A DNA stretch of 35,407 nt from Clostridia bacterium (GTDB lineage Bacteria > Bacillota > Clostridia > UMGS1883): positions 1 to 35,407 of the forward strand of contig JAJQCX010000053.1 in assembly GCA_021202495.1 (NCBI GenBank), read 5' to 3'. The notes beneath the pieces are model-generated. The model saw only the letters and a program-made list of their open reading frames with translations, was not told the origin of the DNA and searched no databases. Numbering within the stretch: position 1 is the first letter of the stretch; each line of letters opens with the position of its first letter. The position numbers were made by a program, and so were the translations under genes. Positions 7,888-17,346 of this stretch are shown here, one piece after another.

Positions 7888-9177
7888 ATGTCAAAAGCTA
7901 AAACTCAACCGGTTATACAAACCGACGATGACACATTGTTCTACGAGCGTTGTGCGGGTATTGATGTTCACAAAAAGCTCTTGGTTGTCTGCTTACGTAT
8001 CGGACGCAAAACTGAATCGAGAGAATTTGGAACAACCACAGGCGAAATCCGAGAAATTGTAAAGTGGCTCAAATCAAACGGTTGTCAAATGATAGCCATG
8101 GAAAGCACCGGTTCGTATTGGAAACCTCTTTACAATATTTTTGAGCAGGAAAACCTTCCCGCTATGGTAGTAAACGCCTATCACATTAAAAATGTGCCCG
8201 GGCGTAAAACCGACTGGAATGATGCATTTTGGATTGCAAAATGCCTTGCGCAGGGTCTTTTAAAGCCAAGCTTTGTATCCGACCGAGAACAACGTGAATT
8301 ACGTGATATGACGCGTTTTCGTAAATCACAGATTGAAGAACGCTCACGTAATATCAATCGTCTTCAAAAGCTTCTTGAAAGTGCTAACATTAAGTTGTCA
8401 AGTTGGCTTTCCGACATTGAAGGCAAAAGTTCGGGCGAGCTTTTGGAACTGATAATCGGAAAAGAAGATTTTACTCTTAATGATGTCAAGGAACGTATGT
8501 ACGGCAGGATGAAATCTACACCCGAAGAAATTTTTGCTGCAATTGAGGGGTACATCACTCCGACCCAACGCAAATTTTTCTCACACGTTATAAACATTAT
8601 TAAGGAACAAACCAAGCTTATTGAAATAACTGACAGCATGATTAAGTCATCCTTTAGCGATGAGCAAAAAACCGCTGTAGATAAGCTTGATGTCATTCCC
8701 GGTATCGGTAGAATCAGTGCAGAACAGATAATTGCAGAAACCGGTATTGATATGAGCAACTTTAGAAATCAACATGCTTTTTCCAACTGGATTGGCGTTG
8801 CACCCGGCAATAACGAAAGCGCCGGCAAACGAAAAAGCGGCAAAACGACTTATGGAAACAAGACATTAAAGTCCACTCTTACCCAATGCGCAAAGTCAGC
8901 TGTCAAAAACAAAAATACATATTTTCATGCTCAATACAGTCGACTTGTTACACACAGAGGTAAAAATCGTGCCACAATGGCTGTTGCACATTCTATGGCT
9001 ATTGCAATTTACTTTGTTCTCTCCGGGGCTGAATTTAAAGACCTTGGTGCTGACTACTACAATCAATTTAATCGTGAAAAGAAGGTGAATTCGCACTTAA
9101 AGCAACTCAACAAACTTGGCATTACCTTATCCGATGAGGTATTGCAGAGCATATACTTGCAAACTGCTGACGCATAA
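7888..9177 (+). CDS. IS110 family transposase (DEDD recombinase)
   Basis: AGIDVHKKLLVVCLRI...MESTGSYWKPLYNIFE...VKNVPGRKTDWNDAFWIA-type N-domain (NAYHIKNVPGRKTDWNDA) and C-terminal IPGIGRISAEQIIAETG..FSNWIGVAPGNNESAGKRKSGKTTYGNKTLKSTLTQCA. Confidence 0.93.
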   Translation: MSKAKTQPVIQTDDDTLFYERCAGIDVHKKLLVVCLRIGRKTESREFGTTTGEIREIVKWLKSNGCQMIAMESTGSYWKPLYNIFEQENLPAMVVNAYHIKNVPGRKTDWNDAFWIAKCLAQGLLKPSFVSDREQRELRDMTRFRKSQIEERSRNINRLQKLLESANIKLSSWLSDIEGKSSGELLELIIGKEDFTLNDVKERMYGRMKSTPEEIFAAIEGYITPTQRKFFSHVINIIKEQTKLIEITDSMIKSSFSDEQKTAVDKLDVIPGIGRISAEQIIAETGIDMSNFRNQHAFSNWIGVAPGNNESAGKRKSGKTTYGNKTLKSTLTQCAKSAVKNKNTYFHAQYSRLVTHRGKNRATMAVAHSMAIAIYFVLSGAEFKDLGADYYNQFNREKKVNSHLKQLNKLGITLSDEVLQSIYLQTADA

Positions 9178-9270
9178 TTGCATGGATTCTTCTTACCCAT
9201 CAGTTGGGTTTATTTGCTATGCACTTTTTTATGCGACCTACCTTCTTTTTTCACGTTAAATTTCGATAAC

Positions 9271-9352
9271 GGCTCTGAGGTATTCGCCGCGCAACACGGG
9301 GACAACGTTGCTACGCTGTCCCCGTGCCCGTCAGCGTAAGCCGCAGAGCTTT
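9271..9352. repeat. Nested palindrome at the 3' end of frdA (terminator-like)
   Basis: CACGGGGACA (9295-9304) / TGTCCCCGTG (9317-9326) inside ggctctgagg...gccgcagagc. Confidence 0.6.
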
Positions 9353-9359
9353 TCTTATT

Positions 9360-10967
9360 TTATTGATGTTTCGGATTACCGTGTGTATATGTGGGAAGGA
9401 GCTTGGGCGAAACGAGGTCTGTTTCGATTCCTGCGTCCTTCAGTTCCTTTGCAAATGCGTTGACGTGCTCAAGCGTGAGTGCGCCGGTCTCTGTTTCTTT
9501 TGCCTTTTCCGCCGCGTGTATGCCGGCGTTTCTGCCGAATACGATGACGTCGAGAAGGGAGTTGCCCATAAGACGGTTTCTGCCGTGGATGCCTCCGACA
9601 GCTTCGCCCGCAACGAACAGGTTTTCAACGCCGGTCATGCCGTCGGGAGTGATGTCGAGTCCGCCGTTCTGATAGTGGAGCGTCGGGTAAACGAGAATGG
9701 GCTCCTTTCTGATGTCGATGCCGTACTTGCCGAACATGCGCATCATTGCGGGTATTCTCTTTTCAATCGTGCCCTCGCCGCCGATTGCCTCAATCATCGG
9801 CGTGTCGAGCCAAACGCCCAAGCCGGTGCCTGTGTCGACGCCGTTTCCTCTGTCGTCGCACTCGCGGATAATCGATGCCGCAGCGACGTCGCGCGTTTCA
9901 AGCGGATGCATGAATACTTCGCCGTTGCAATTGACGAGCTTTGCACCCAAGGAGCGTACCTTTTCGGTAACGAGCGCGCCGAAAATCTGCTCGGGGTATG
10001 CAGCGCCTGTCGGGTGATACTGAAGAGTGTCCGCATAGAGCAGCTTTGCGCCCGCTCTGTAGCCCAAAACAAGTCCGTCGGCCGTCGCGCCGTAGTGGTT
10101 CGAGGTCGGGAAGCCCTGGTAGTGCATTCTGCCCGCGCCGCCGGTTGCGATGATAACGGTCTTTGCCTTGGCAATGAGAATGTCGCCTGTCTCCATGTTA
10201 AGCAAAACAGCGCCCGCCGCCTTGCCGTCCTCGTCCTTAATTATTTCGATTGCCGCCGTGAAATCAATCACGGGAATACCGCGGTTCAAAACCTCGTCGC
10301 GCAGCGTTCTCATGATTTCAGCGCCGGAATAGTCCTTTGCGGCGTGCATTCTCTTTCTCGATGTGCCGCCGCCGTGGGTTGTAATCATTGTGCCGTCGGG
10401 CGCCTTGTCAAATTCAACGCCCAGCTCGTTGAGCCACTTAATCGCGTCGGGAGCCTCGGTGACGAGCTTGTACAAAAGCTCCTTCTTCGCCGCGAAATGT
10501 CCGCCGCCGTAAGCGTCAACAAAGTGGATTGCGGGCGAATCGTTGGGCTTGTCTGCCGCCTGAATGCCGCCCTCCGCCATCATTGTGTTTGCGTCGCCTA
10601 TGCGAAGCTTCGTCACAATCATAACCTTTGCGCCCGCATTGTCAGCCTCGATTGCTGCGCTCGAACCCGCGCCGCCGCCGCCGATAACGAGCACGTCGGT
10701 GTCGTAGTCGGGGTTTGAAAGGTCAATATCCTCAGGCTTTATGCGTGCGTTCGCCTCGAGCATTGCCGCAAGCTCGCGCGGTACCTTTTCGCCCTTGTTG
10801 GGACCTACCTTCAGCGTTTCAAACTGGTCGGCTCTGTAGTCGGGATGATATGTCGCCAAAAGCTTATCCTTTTCATCAGCCGTCATTCTGTCGGGAGTGT
10901 ACGCAATGTTAGCCGCGCGTGCCGCCTCAACCGCCTTGAGTGACGCTTGGAATTTTTCAGAATACAT
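9360..10967 (-). CDS. frdA: Soluble fumarate reductase-type flavoprotein subunit
   Basis: VLVIGGGGAGSSAAIEADNAG Rossmann motif, MMAEGGIQAA, QYHPTGAAYPEQIFGALVTEKVR, HGRNRLMGNSLLDVIVFGR. Confidence 0.85.
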   Translation of the reverse strand: MYSEKFQASLKAVEAARAANIAYTPDRMTADEKDKLLATYHPDYRADQFETLKVGPNKGEKVPRELAAMLEANARIKPEDIDLSNPDYDTDVLVIGGGGAGSSAAIEADNAGAKVMIVTKLRIGDANTMMAEGGIQAADKPNDSPAIHFVDAYGGGHFAAKKELLYKLVTEAPDAIKWLNELGVEFDKAPDGTMITTHGGGTSRKRMHAAKDYSGAEIMRTLRDEVLNRGIPVIDFTAAIEIIKDEDGKAAGAVLLNMETGDILIAKAKTVIIATGGAGRMHYQGFPTSNHYGATADGLVLGYRAGAKLLYADTLQYHPTGAAYPEQIFGALVTEKVRSLGAKLVNCNGEVFMHPLETRDVAAASIIRECDDRGNGVDTGTGLGVWLDTPMIEAIGGEGTIEKRIPAMMRMFGKYGIDIRKEPILVYPTLHYQNGGLDITPDGMTGVENLFVAGEAVGGIHGRNRLMGNSLLDVIVFGRNAGIHAAEKAKETETGALTLEHVNAFAKELKDAGIETDLVSPKLLPTYTHGNPKHQ

Positions 10968-10979
10968 TGTTACTCCTCC

Positions 10980-11654
10980 TTATTTCTCAATTTCACGCGT
11001 GTTGTAAAGCTCTTTTATTTCCTCGATGGGCTTTTGCATGAGATTTTGCAAAAGCTCCTCGAATGTGCCGTCCTTTATTTCCTGCACTCGATCCTCCAAA
11101 TGCTGCGTCTTGGGCGCAAGGTATTTGCCGTTGAGTCTGCGCGCAAGCATTGCAACCTGCGGATGCGAAATGCCCGCCGGGCAGCGGGAAGAACATACGC
11201 CGCACATTACGCAGTCAAACGACTCCTCCGCGCACTTGTCAAATTCGCCTCTCTGTGCGTATGCGATGTACTGCATAACGTTGAGCTCCTGCGTGCAGCT
11301 CTTCGTACATGCGTTGCAGCCGATACATGCGTAAATTTCGGGGTAAAGCTGCATCATTATCTGCTCTGTCGGCTTTATTTTCTCAATGTCGTACACCTGC
11401 TTTTCGAGCGGGAAGAAGGGAAGCGTTGCGATGTACATATTGTTTTCTACCTTTGTTTGGCATGCAAGAGCCGCTTTCAGCTCGCGCTCGCCCTTGATGC
11501 GGTAGATTGTCGCGCACGCTCCGCAAAAACCGTTTCTGCAGCCGCAGCCGCGCACAAGGCGGTAGCCTGCGTATTCCATAGCCGTCATGATTGTGAGGTT
11601 GGAAGGAACGGTGTACTTTTTGCCGAACAGGAATATGTCAACCATGTTTTCCAT
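10980..11654 (-). CDS. FrdB-like iron-sulfur subunit (2Fe-2S plus two 4Fe-4S-type motifs)
   Basis: CGCRNGFCGACATIYRIKGERELKAALAC; CIGCNACTKSC; CVMCGVCSSRCPAG. Confidence 0.8.
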   Translation of the reverse strand: MENMVDIFLFGKKYTVPSNLTIMTAMEYAGYRLVRGCGCRNGFCGACATIYRIKGERELKAALACQTKVENNMYIATLPFFPLEKQVYDIEKIKPTEQIMMQLYPEIYACIGCNACTKSCTQELNVMQYIAYAQRGEFDKCAEESFDCVMCGVCSSRCPAGISHPQVAMLARRLNGKYLAPKTQHLEDRVQEIKDGTFEELLQNLMQKPIEEIKELYNTREIEK

Positions 11655-11672
11655 AATCGTTACTCTCCTTTA

Positions 11673-12512
11673 TCAATATTCATCGGGAAGGGCGTCAAGC
11701 TGGTCGAAGCGGAAGACCGGTCCGTCCTTGCAGACGTATTTTGAACCGATGTTGCAGCGGCCGCACTTGCCGATGCCGCACTTCATTCTGAGCTCCATCG
11801 TCGTGTAAACCTGCGTTGGCTTAAATCCGAGCTCGTTTAAGCCCGCAAGCGTGAACTTAATCATAACCGGAGGCCCGCACATGATAACGATTGTGTCGTC
11901 GTCGGGCTTGAAGCCGAGCTCCTTGACGTAGTTGGGAACAAAGCCGACGTGTCCGTCCCATTCGGGCTGCTCACGGTCGATTGTGAGGTAAACCTGTGTT
12001 CCCTCCTCCTTTTCCCATTCGGAGGTTATCTCCTCATAATCAACCAAGTCCTGCATACTTCTTGAGCCGTAGACAATTTCAAGCTTGCCGTAGCGGTCTC
12101 TGTAGTGGCGCACGTAGTTGATAACGCTGTGAAGCGGCGCGAGGCCGATGCCGCCCGCGATGCAGATGAGGTTTTTGCCGACAAATGCATCGTCAACCGG
12201 GAAGCCGTTGCCGTAGGGTCCGCGAATCGTTATCATCTGACCTACCTCCATTGCGTGAAGCCAGTCTGTCACGCAGCCGCATTTTTTAATTGAAAATTCC
12301 ATATATTCTTCTTTTGTGGGGGAAGATGTAATAGAGAAAAGCGCTTCGCCCACACCCGGCACCGAAAGCATTGCGCACTGACCGGGCTTATGGATAAAGG
12401 GCTTTTTACCGTCGGGGGTGACAACGCGGAACGTCTTAACGTCCGGCGTGTCGCATCTTATGTCGGTCACAACGCCGAGAGACGGCATAAGGGGTTCGTT
12501 TTTTTCAATCAT
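11673..12512 (-). CDS. FAD/NAD(P)-binding oxidoreductase subunit, FlxA-like
   Basis: ICIAGGIGLAPLHSVINYV, VYGSRSMQDLVDYEE, MCGPPVMIKFT, C-terminal ELRMKCGIGKCGRCNIGSKYVCKDGPVF. Confidence 0.85.
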   Translation of the reverse strand: MIEKNEPLMPSLGVVTDIRCDTPDVKTFRVVTPDGKKPFIHKPGQCAMLSVPGVGEALFSITSSPTKEEYMEFSIKKCGCVTDWLHAMEVGQMITIRGPYGNGFPVDDAFVGKNLICIAGGIGLAPLHSVINYVRHYRDRYGKLEIVYGSRSMQDLVDYEEITSEWEKEEGTQVYLTIDREQPEWDGHVGFVPNYVKELGFKPDDDTIVIMCGPPVMIKFTLAGLNELGFKPTQVYTTMELRMKCGIGKCGRCNIGSKYVCKDGPVFRFDQLDALPDEY

Positions 12513-13543
12513 TTGCCCTCCTCCTCTCCCAAAGCTTTCATAACCTTAACTATATTCATCGAGATGGGGCAGCTTGCGACGCATCTTCCGCAGCCCACGC
12601 AGCTGAAAAGCCCGTCGTTGTTTGCGGGATAGTACACAAGCTTGTGCATGAACCTCTGACGAAAGCGCTCAAGCTGCGTCAAACGCGGCTGACCCGCGCT
12701 CATCAAGGTAAAGTCCGAATACATGCACGAATCCCAGCAGCGGAAACGCTTTACGCCGTGCCCCGTGTCAAATTCCTTGATGTCGTAGCACTGGCAGGTC
12801 GGGCACACGAATGTACATGTTCCGCAGCCGATGCAGGACTGCGACAGCTCCTTCCACTTTTCGCTGTTAAAGTATGTGTTGGTCTTGTCGCCGCCGAATT
12901 TTTCGGTTGAGAGATTTGCGAGCGGCAGCTTTTTCATGCGCTCGTGGGTAACTTCCTTCTGCGCGTCAACCTTCTCAGAACCGCATTCCTCGGTGAGGGA
13001 AATTATTGTTTCAAGCGCCTTTTCACCCTTTTCAGTCTTCGCGTCAAAATATATCTCATTATCTTCGATATAGCACTGAACGTCGCCCGCGGGGTCTGCC
13101 GCGTCTATGTCAAACGTAGAGCAGAAGCATGTTTCCGCCGGGCGGGTGCAAGCCATCGACATGATAACGCCGTGCTCGCGGCGCGATTTGTAATACGAAT
13201 CAGCCGGGGGAAGAAGGAACACGTTGTCCAAAACCTCAAAGCTCTTCGCGTCGCACGCTCTCACGCCGAACACGATAAAGTCCTCCGATTCCTCGCGCGT
13301 ATCGATAATTTCAATGTTTTTGCCGTCAACCTTAAACTCCATCAGATTTTCGCTCTGCGGGAAGAAAAAGTCCTTCGCGCTGCGGACGGTGTTCAAAGCA
13401 TTGCTGTATTTTACGCCCTCGCTCCATTTTTTGTAGCTCGCGTGCTTGTCGTGTCCGTCGCCGTCAACAGGAAGATAGACCGAATACGCGCCGCTCATCG
13501 CCGCAAAGAGGGAATCGAGCGCGTCAAGAGAACATTTACGCAT
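12509..13543 (-). CDS. 4Fe-4S dicluster protein, FlxC/AsrA-like
   Basis: SCIGCGTCTFVCPTCQCYD...; FSCVGCGRCVASCPISMNI; GVRACDAKSFEVLD. Confidence 0.75.
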   Translation of the reverse strand: MRKCSLDALDSLFAAMSGAYSVYLPVDGDGHDKHASYKKWSEGVKYSNALNTVRSAKDFFFPQSENLMEFKVDGKNIEIIDTREESEDFIVFGVRACDAKSFEVLDNVFLLPPADSYYKSRREHGVIMSMACTRPAETCFCSTFDIDAADPAGDVQCYIEDNEIYFDAKTEKGEKALETIISLTEECGSEKVDAQKEVTHERMKKLPLANLSTEKFGGDKTNTYFNSEKWKELSQSCIGCGTCTFVCPTCQCYDIKEFDTGHGVKRFRCWDSCMYSDFTLMSAGQPRLTQLERFRQRFMHKLVYYPANNDGLFSCVGCGRCVASCPISMNIVKVMKALGEEEGK

Positions 13544-14531
13544 TAAAAGTGCCCCCTTCCACAGCCTGTGAAGGCTCAATGTCGCCCTGGGTGTAATCTA
13601 CGAGCGGCGCACGGCTGCCTTCCTCCGCGCCCGCGGCGTAATCGCCGTAGAAACGGTCGATGTCATAAATAAACTTGCGGTTCAAAAGGTGCAGCGGAAT
13701 TCTCTCCGGGCACACTCTTGAGCATTCGCCGCAGTCGGTGCATCTGCCCGCAACGTGGAACGCTCTTATAATGTGGAACATCTTTTCCTCAAAGCTGTCC
13801 GAAATAGCCTTGTTTTGCACGCCCGACGCGGGGTTGTCGAAAACGCACTTTTCGCATGTGCACGCAGGGCACACATTCCTACAGGCGTTGCAGCGAATGC
13901 AGCGCGAAAGCTCGCCGCGCCAGAAGGCAAAGCGCTCATCCTCGCTCATCGCCTCTATCTTTTCAACTTCTTCAAAACGCTTTGAAGAAGTCACCTCGCA
14001 CTCCTCGCCGATAAATTCGTCAAACGCGGCGCACTTTTTGCTTTTGCAGTTAACGCAGCGTTCGGGGAGCGTGTCGGCATAGGGAACGATTTTGTCGCCG
14101 TCGTAGAGCGTGTGAACGATTAAATTGTCGCCGTCGCGCTCAGCGCCCGTGACGCCGTCGCCCGCAATGTCCTTGATGATGCGAATGTCGGACATGCCGT
14201 CGCACGAAATGCCTATAACATAGACCTTTTCGCGGTCGAAGCGGTGCTCGGTCAAAAGCTGATTAAAGCTGTATGTGTCGCAGGGCTTCATAAACACAAG
14301 TATTTTGCCGTCGCCCTTTTTTGTTTCTTTAACAAGATATTTTGAAAAATTCGCCCCGCAGAACGCGTCATAGACAAAATCTTTGTCTATTTCCTCCGCG
14401 CTGTAAAACACCGCGGGCGTAACGTCGTAGGAGAATTCGCCGCGCTTCCAGCCCAAAACTCTTGACACACTGCCGTCTGCCAAAAGAGATTTTGCCTTGT
14501 CGCACAGCATATCGCGTGTTATTGTTTGCAT
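13536..14531 (-). CDS. 4Fe-4S protein, FlxB-like (F420H2 dehydrogenase/hydrogenase beta-like)
   Basis: VFMKPCDTYSFNQLL; CIRCNACRNVCPACTCEKC; CTDCGECSRVCPERIPL. Confidence 0.7.
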   Translation of the reverse strand: MQTITRDMLCDKAKSLLADGSVSRVLGWKRGEFSYDVTPAVFYSAEEIDKDFVYDAFCGANFSKYLVKETKKGDGKILVFMKPCDTYSFNQLLTEHRFDREKVYVIGISCDGMSDIRIIKDIAGDGVTGAERDGDNLIVHTLYDGDKIVPYADTLPERCVNCKSKKCAAFDEFIGEECEVTSSKRFEEVEKIEAMSEDERFAFWRGELSRCIRCNACRNVCPACTCEKCVFDNPASGVQNKAISDSFEEKMFHIIRAFHVAGRCTDCGECSRVCPERIPLHLLNRKFIYDIDRFYGDYAAGAEEGSRAPLVDYTQGDIEPSQAVEGGTFNA

Positions 14532-14953
14532 CGTAAATCCTCCAGTCTCTTATTTTCGCCAAGCGCCGCAACCTGCGCGACAAAGCTGTTCATTGTCTCC
14601 GCAAATTTCGCGCCCTCCGCCGCCGAAACCCACTCAACTCTCGTTCTTTCCTTTTCAATGCCGAGATAGTTGAGCATTGAGAACAGCAGCGCCATTCTTC
14701 GCCTTGTGTAGTAGTTGCCCGATATATAGTGGCAGTCTCCCGGGTGGCAGCCACAGAGGATAACCCCGTCGGCGCCGCGCTGGAACGCGCGCAGAATAAA
14801 CATCGGGTTTACGCGGCAGGAGCAGGGAACTCTGATTATCTTAACCTCCGCCGGATAGTTGAGGCGGTTGTTGCCCGCAAGGTCCGCGCCCGCGTATGAA
14901 CACCAGTTGCAGCAGAACGCAACTATTTTGGGTTTATATTCGTTTACCGGCAT
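14519..14953 (-). CDS. MvhD/FlxD-like hydrogenase iron-sulfur subunit
   Basis: PKIVAFCCNWCSYAGADLAG...IRVPCSCRVNPMFILRAFQRGADGVILCGCHPGDCHY. Confidence 0.88.
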   Translation of the reverse strand: MPVNEYKPKIVAFCCNWCSYAGADLAGNNRLNYPAEVKIIRVPCSCRVNPMFILRAFQRGADGVILCGCHPGDCHYISGNYYTRRRMALLFSMLNYLGIEKERTRVEWVSAAEGAKFAETMNSFVAQVAALGENKRLEDLRCKQ

Positions 14954-16938
14954 ATAGCATCCACCTCCGCCATGATTTGCTTGTTCGCGAAGCCCTTAAG
15001 ATCCATAGCTCCGGACGGGCACGCAACCGTGCAGGCGCCGCAGCCCTGGCACACAGCCTCGTTCACCTGCGCCACGCGGCGAACCGCCGTCGTTCTGTCG
15101 GGCATTCTGAACTCTTTGTCAACATATGTTATAGCGCCGTAAGCGCAGACGTTTGCGCAGCTTGAGCAGCCGTTGCACATCATTTCGTCGGAATGAGCGA
15201 CACAGGGGTTGCCCGTGAGCTTATCCTTCGAAAGAAGACCGATAACCTTCGACGCCGCCGCGCTCGCCTGAGCGACAGTTTCGGGAATGTCCTTTGGTCC
15301 CTGGCAGCAGCCGGAGAGGAACACGCCCGCCGTCGGGCTTTCCACGGGACGAAGCTTGGGATGAGCTTCGGTGAAGAAGTCGTTTGTGTCCATGCTCGCG
15401 GTGAGCATTGTGGCAATGCTTCTCGCGCTCTTGTCGGGCTCAATCGCCGCCGCAAGAACAACCAAGTCCGCGTCTATGTGAAGCTGCTTGTTCGCAAAAA
15501 GGTCGCTTGCCTGAACCTTGAGCTTCTTTCCTTCGGGCACAATCTTGCCCACCATGCCCTTTATATAATGTACGCCGTATTCCTCAACGGCACGTCTGTA
15601 AAATTCGTCAAAGCTCTTGCCCGGCGTGCGGACGTCGATGTAGAACACATAGACCTCCGTGTCGGGATACTTGTCGCGCGTGAGCATTGCGTGCTTTGCC
15701 GTGTACATGCAGCAAATCTTTGAGCAGTATTCCTTGCCCTTTTCCGCGCACTTGTCGCAGCGCGAGCCTACGCACTGAACAAAAACAATCGTGTGCGGAT
15801 GCTCGTGGTCGGACGGACGGAGCATAATGCCCGCGGTCGGACCTGCCGCGTTCGTCAGACGCTCAAACTCAAGGCTTGTTATAACGTCGGGCGACTGGTT
15901 GTACGCAAATTCGTCAAACTTGTCGAGGCTTATGGGGTTGTAGCCTGTCGCCGCGACAATCGCGCCGTACTTTTCTTCGATTATTTCATCCTGCTGCTTG
16001 TAGTCGATGGCCCCCGCCGTGCATACACGCGAGCAGAGTCCGCACTTGCCGTTTTTCAGCATGAGGCAGTAGTTGGGGTCAATCGTCGCAACCTTGGGCA
16101 CCGCCTGCGCGAACGGAATATAAATTGCCGTTCTGTTGTCCATGCCGAGGTTAAACTCATTCGGCACCTTTTTCATCGGGCACTTTTCCGTGCAGGCGCC
16201 GCAGCCTGTGCATATGTCCTCTTTAACGTAGCGCGCCTTTCTTCTTATCTTAGCCTCAAAGCTTCCGACAAAGCCGCTTACAGCTTCAACCTCGCTGTAG
16301 GAGAAAATTCTTATCTTGTCGTTCTGTGCCACGTCAACCATCTTGGGCGTCAAAATACACGCCGCGCAGTCAAGCGTGGGGAAAGTTTTGTCTATCTGCG
16401 CCATCTTGCCGCCGATAGTGGGCTTTTTCTCAACGATGTCAACCTCGAAGCCCGCGTCGGCAATGTCAAGCGCCGTCTGAATGCCGGCAATGCCGCCGCC
16501 GATAACGAGCGCTCTCTTTGTAACGGGGCTTTCGCCGGGAGTTAAGGGGGCATTGAGCTGAACCTTCGCTATCGCCGCCTTGCCCAATATGATTGCTTTT
16601 TCGGTGCCTGTTGCCTTATCTTTGTGTACCCATGAGCACTGCTCACGAATGTTCGCTATCTCAACCATGTAGGGATTGATACCCGCGCTTGCCGCGGTTT
16701 TGCGGAATGTCGCCTCGTGCATACGCGGCGAACAGGAACAGACAACTATCCCCGTCAGATTGTGCTCTTTGACAGCTTCTTTGATTATGTCCTGACCCGC
16801 CTGCGAGCACATATACTGATAATTCGTGGAAAATACCACGCCCGGTTCTTTGCCCAGCGCGTCCGAAACCGCCTGCACGTCAACCGTTGCCGCGATGTTC
16901 GAGCCGCACCAGCACACAAATACGCCGATCCTTTGCAT
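14944..16938 (-). CDS. hdrA: CoB-CoM heterodisulfide reductase iron-sulfur subunit A-like flavoprotein
   Basis: GVFVCWCGSNIAATVDV; ALVIGGGIAGIQTALDIADAGFEVDIVEKKPTIGGKM; several CxxCxxCxxxC motifs. Confidence 0.9.
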   Translation of the reverse strand: MQRIGVFVCWCGSNIAATVDVQAVSDALGKEPGVVFSTNYQYMCSQAGQDIIKEAVKEHNLTGIVVCSCSPRMHEATFRKTAASAGINPYMVEIANIREQCSWVHKDKATGTEKAIILGKAAIAKVQLNAPLTPGESPVTKRALVIGGGIAGIQTALDIADAGFEVDIVEKKPTIGGKMAQIDKTFPTLDCAACILTPKMVDVAQNDKIRIFSYSEVEAVSGFVGSFEAKIRRKARYVKEDICTGCGACTEKCPMKKVPNEFNLGMDNRTAIYIPFAQAVPKVATIDPNYCLMLKNGKCGLCSRVCTAGAIDYKQQDEIIEEKYGAIVAATGYNPISLDKFDEFAYNQSPDVITSLEFERLTNAAGPTAGIMLRPSDHEHPHTIVFVQCVGSRCDKCAEKGKEYCSKICCMYTAKHAMLTRDKYPDTEVYVFYIDVRTPGKSFDEFYRRAVEEYGVHYIKGMVGKIVPEGKKLKVQASDLFANKQLHIDADLVVLAAAIEPDKSARSIATMLTASMDTNDFFTEAHPKLRPVESPTAGVFLSGCCQGPKDIPETVAQASAAASKVIGLLSKDKLTGNPCVAHSDEMMCNGCSSCANVCAYGAITYVDKEFRMPDRTTAVRRVAQVNEAVCQGCGACTVACPSGAMDLKGFANKQIMAEVDAICR

Positions 16939-16953
16939 CTTGTCTCCTCCTTA

Positions 16954-17346
16954 TTACTTACTGAAACGTCTGAACGCGCTGACGATTGCCTGCTGTGGAA
17001 GATCGTCGTCAAGAGCCTCCGGCACGTCGTTGGGCGTCATGTGATTGTTGCCCTGCTGTCTTATTGCCATGAGGCGCACCGCCTCAATGACCTTTGCCGG
17101 CTCAACGCCGCGCGGGCAGCGGTCGACGCACGCAAAGCACGTCAGACATTTGTAAAGCGACTGCGAGTTCAAAAGCGGCTCGATGTCGCCCGTTTCGACC
17201 ATATATACAAACTGATGCGGATGGTATTCCATCTCGTCGTAGGAGGGGCAGGTGCCCGAGCACTTGCCGCAGCGCATACATTTGAGCACGTTTACGCCGC
17301 TTGTGCGCTCAATCTGTTCTTTAAGACGTGCGTTCTTGTCCATCAT
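16954..17346 (-). CDS. hdrC: HdrC-like 4Fe-4S protein
   Basis: CMRCGKCSGTCPSYDEMEYHPHQFVYMVETGD...CLTCFACVDRCPRGVEPAKVIEAVR. Confidence 0.85.
   Translation of the reverse strand: MMDKNARLKEQIERTSGVNVLKCMRCGKCSGTCPSYDEMEYHPHQFVYMVETGDIEPLLNSQSLYKCLTCFACVDRCPRGVEPAKVIEAVRLMAIRQQGNNHMTPNDVPEALDDDLPQQAIVSAFRRFSK

Larger units (their letters stand above)
7700..9262 (+). mobile_element. IS110-family insertion sequence (boundaries approximate)
   Basis: IS110-type transposase ORF with non-coding flanks; no obvious terminal inverted repeats, so ends cannot be fixed. Confidence 0.7.

Noticed and set aside
9324-10718. 464-aa plus-strand ORF opposite frdA
   Set aside because: Cys/Arg/Val-rich antisense translation with no recognisable motif; the minus-strand frame encodes an obvious flavoprotein. 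Codon-bias shadow ORF.
15793-16545. 250-aa plus-strand ORF opposite hdrA
   Set aside because: Antisense to a motif-rich HdrA; no start signals or domains.
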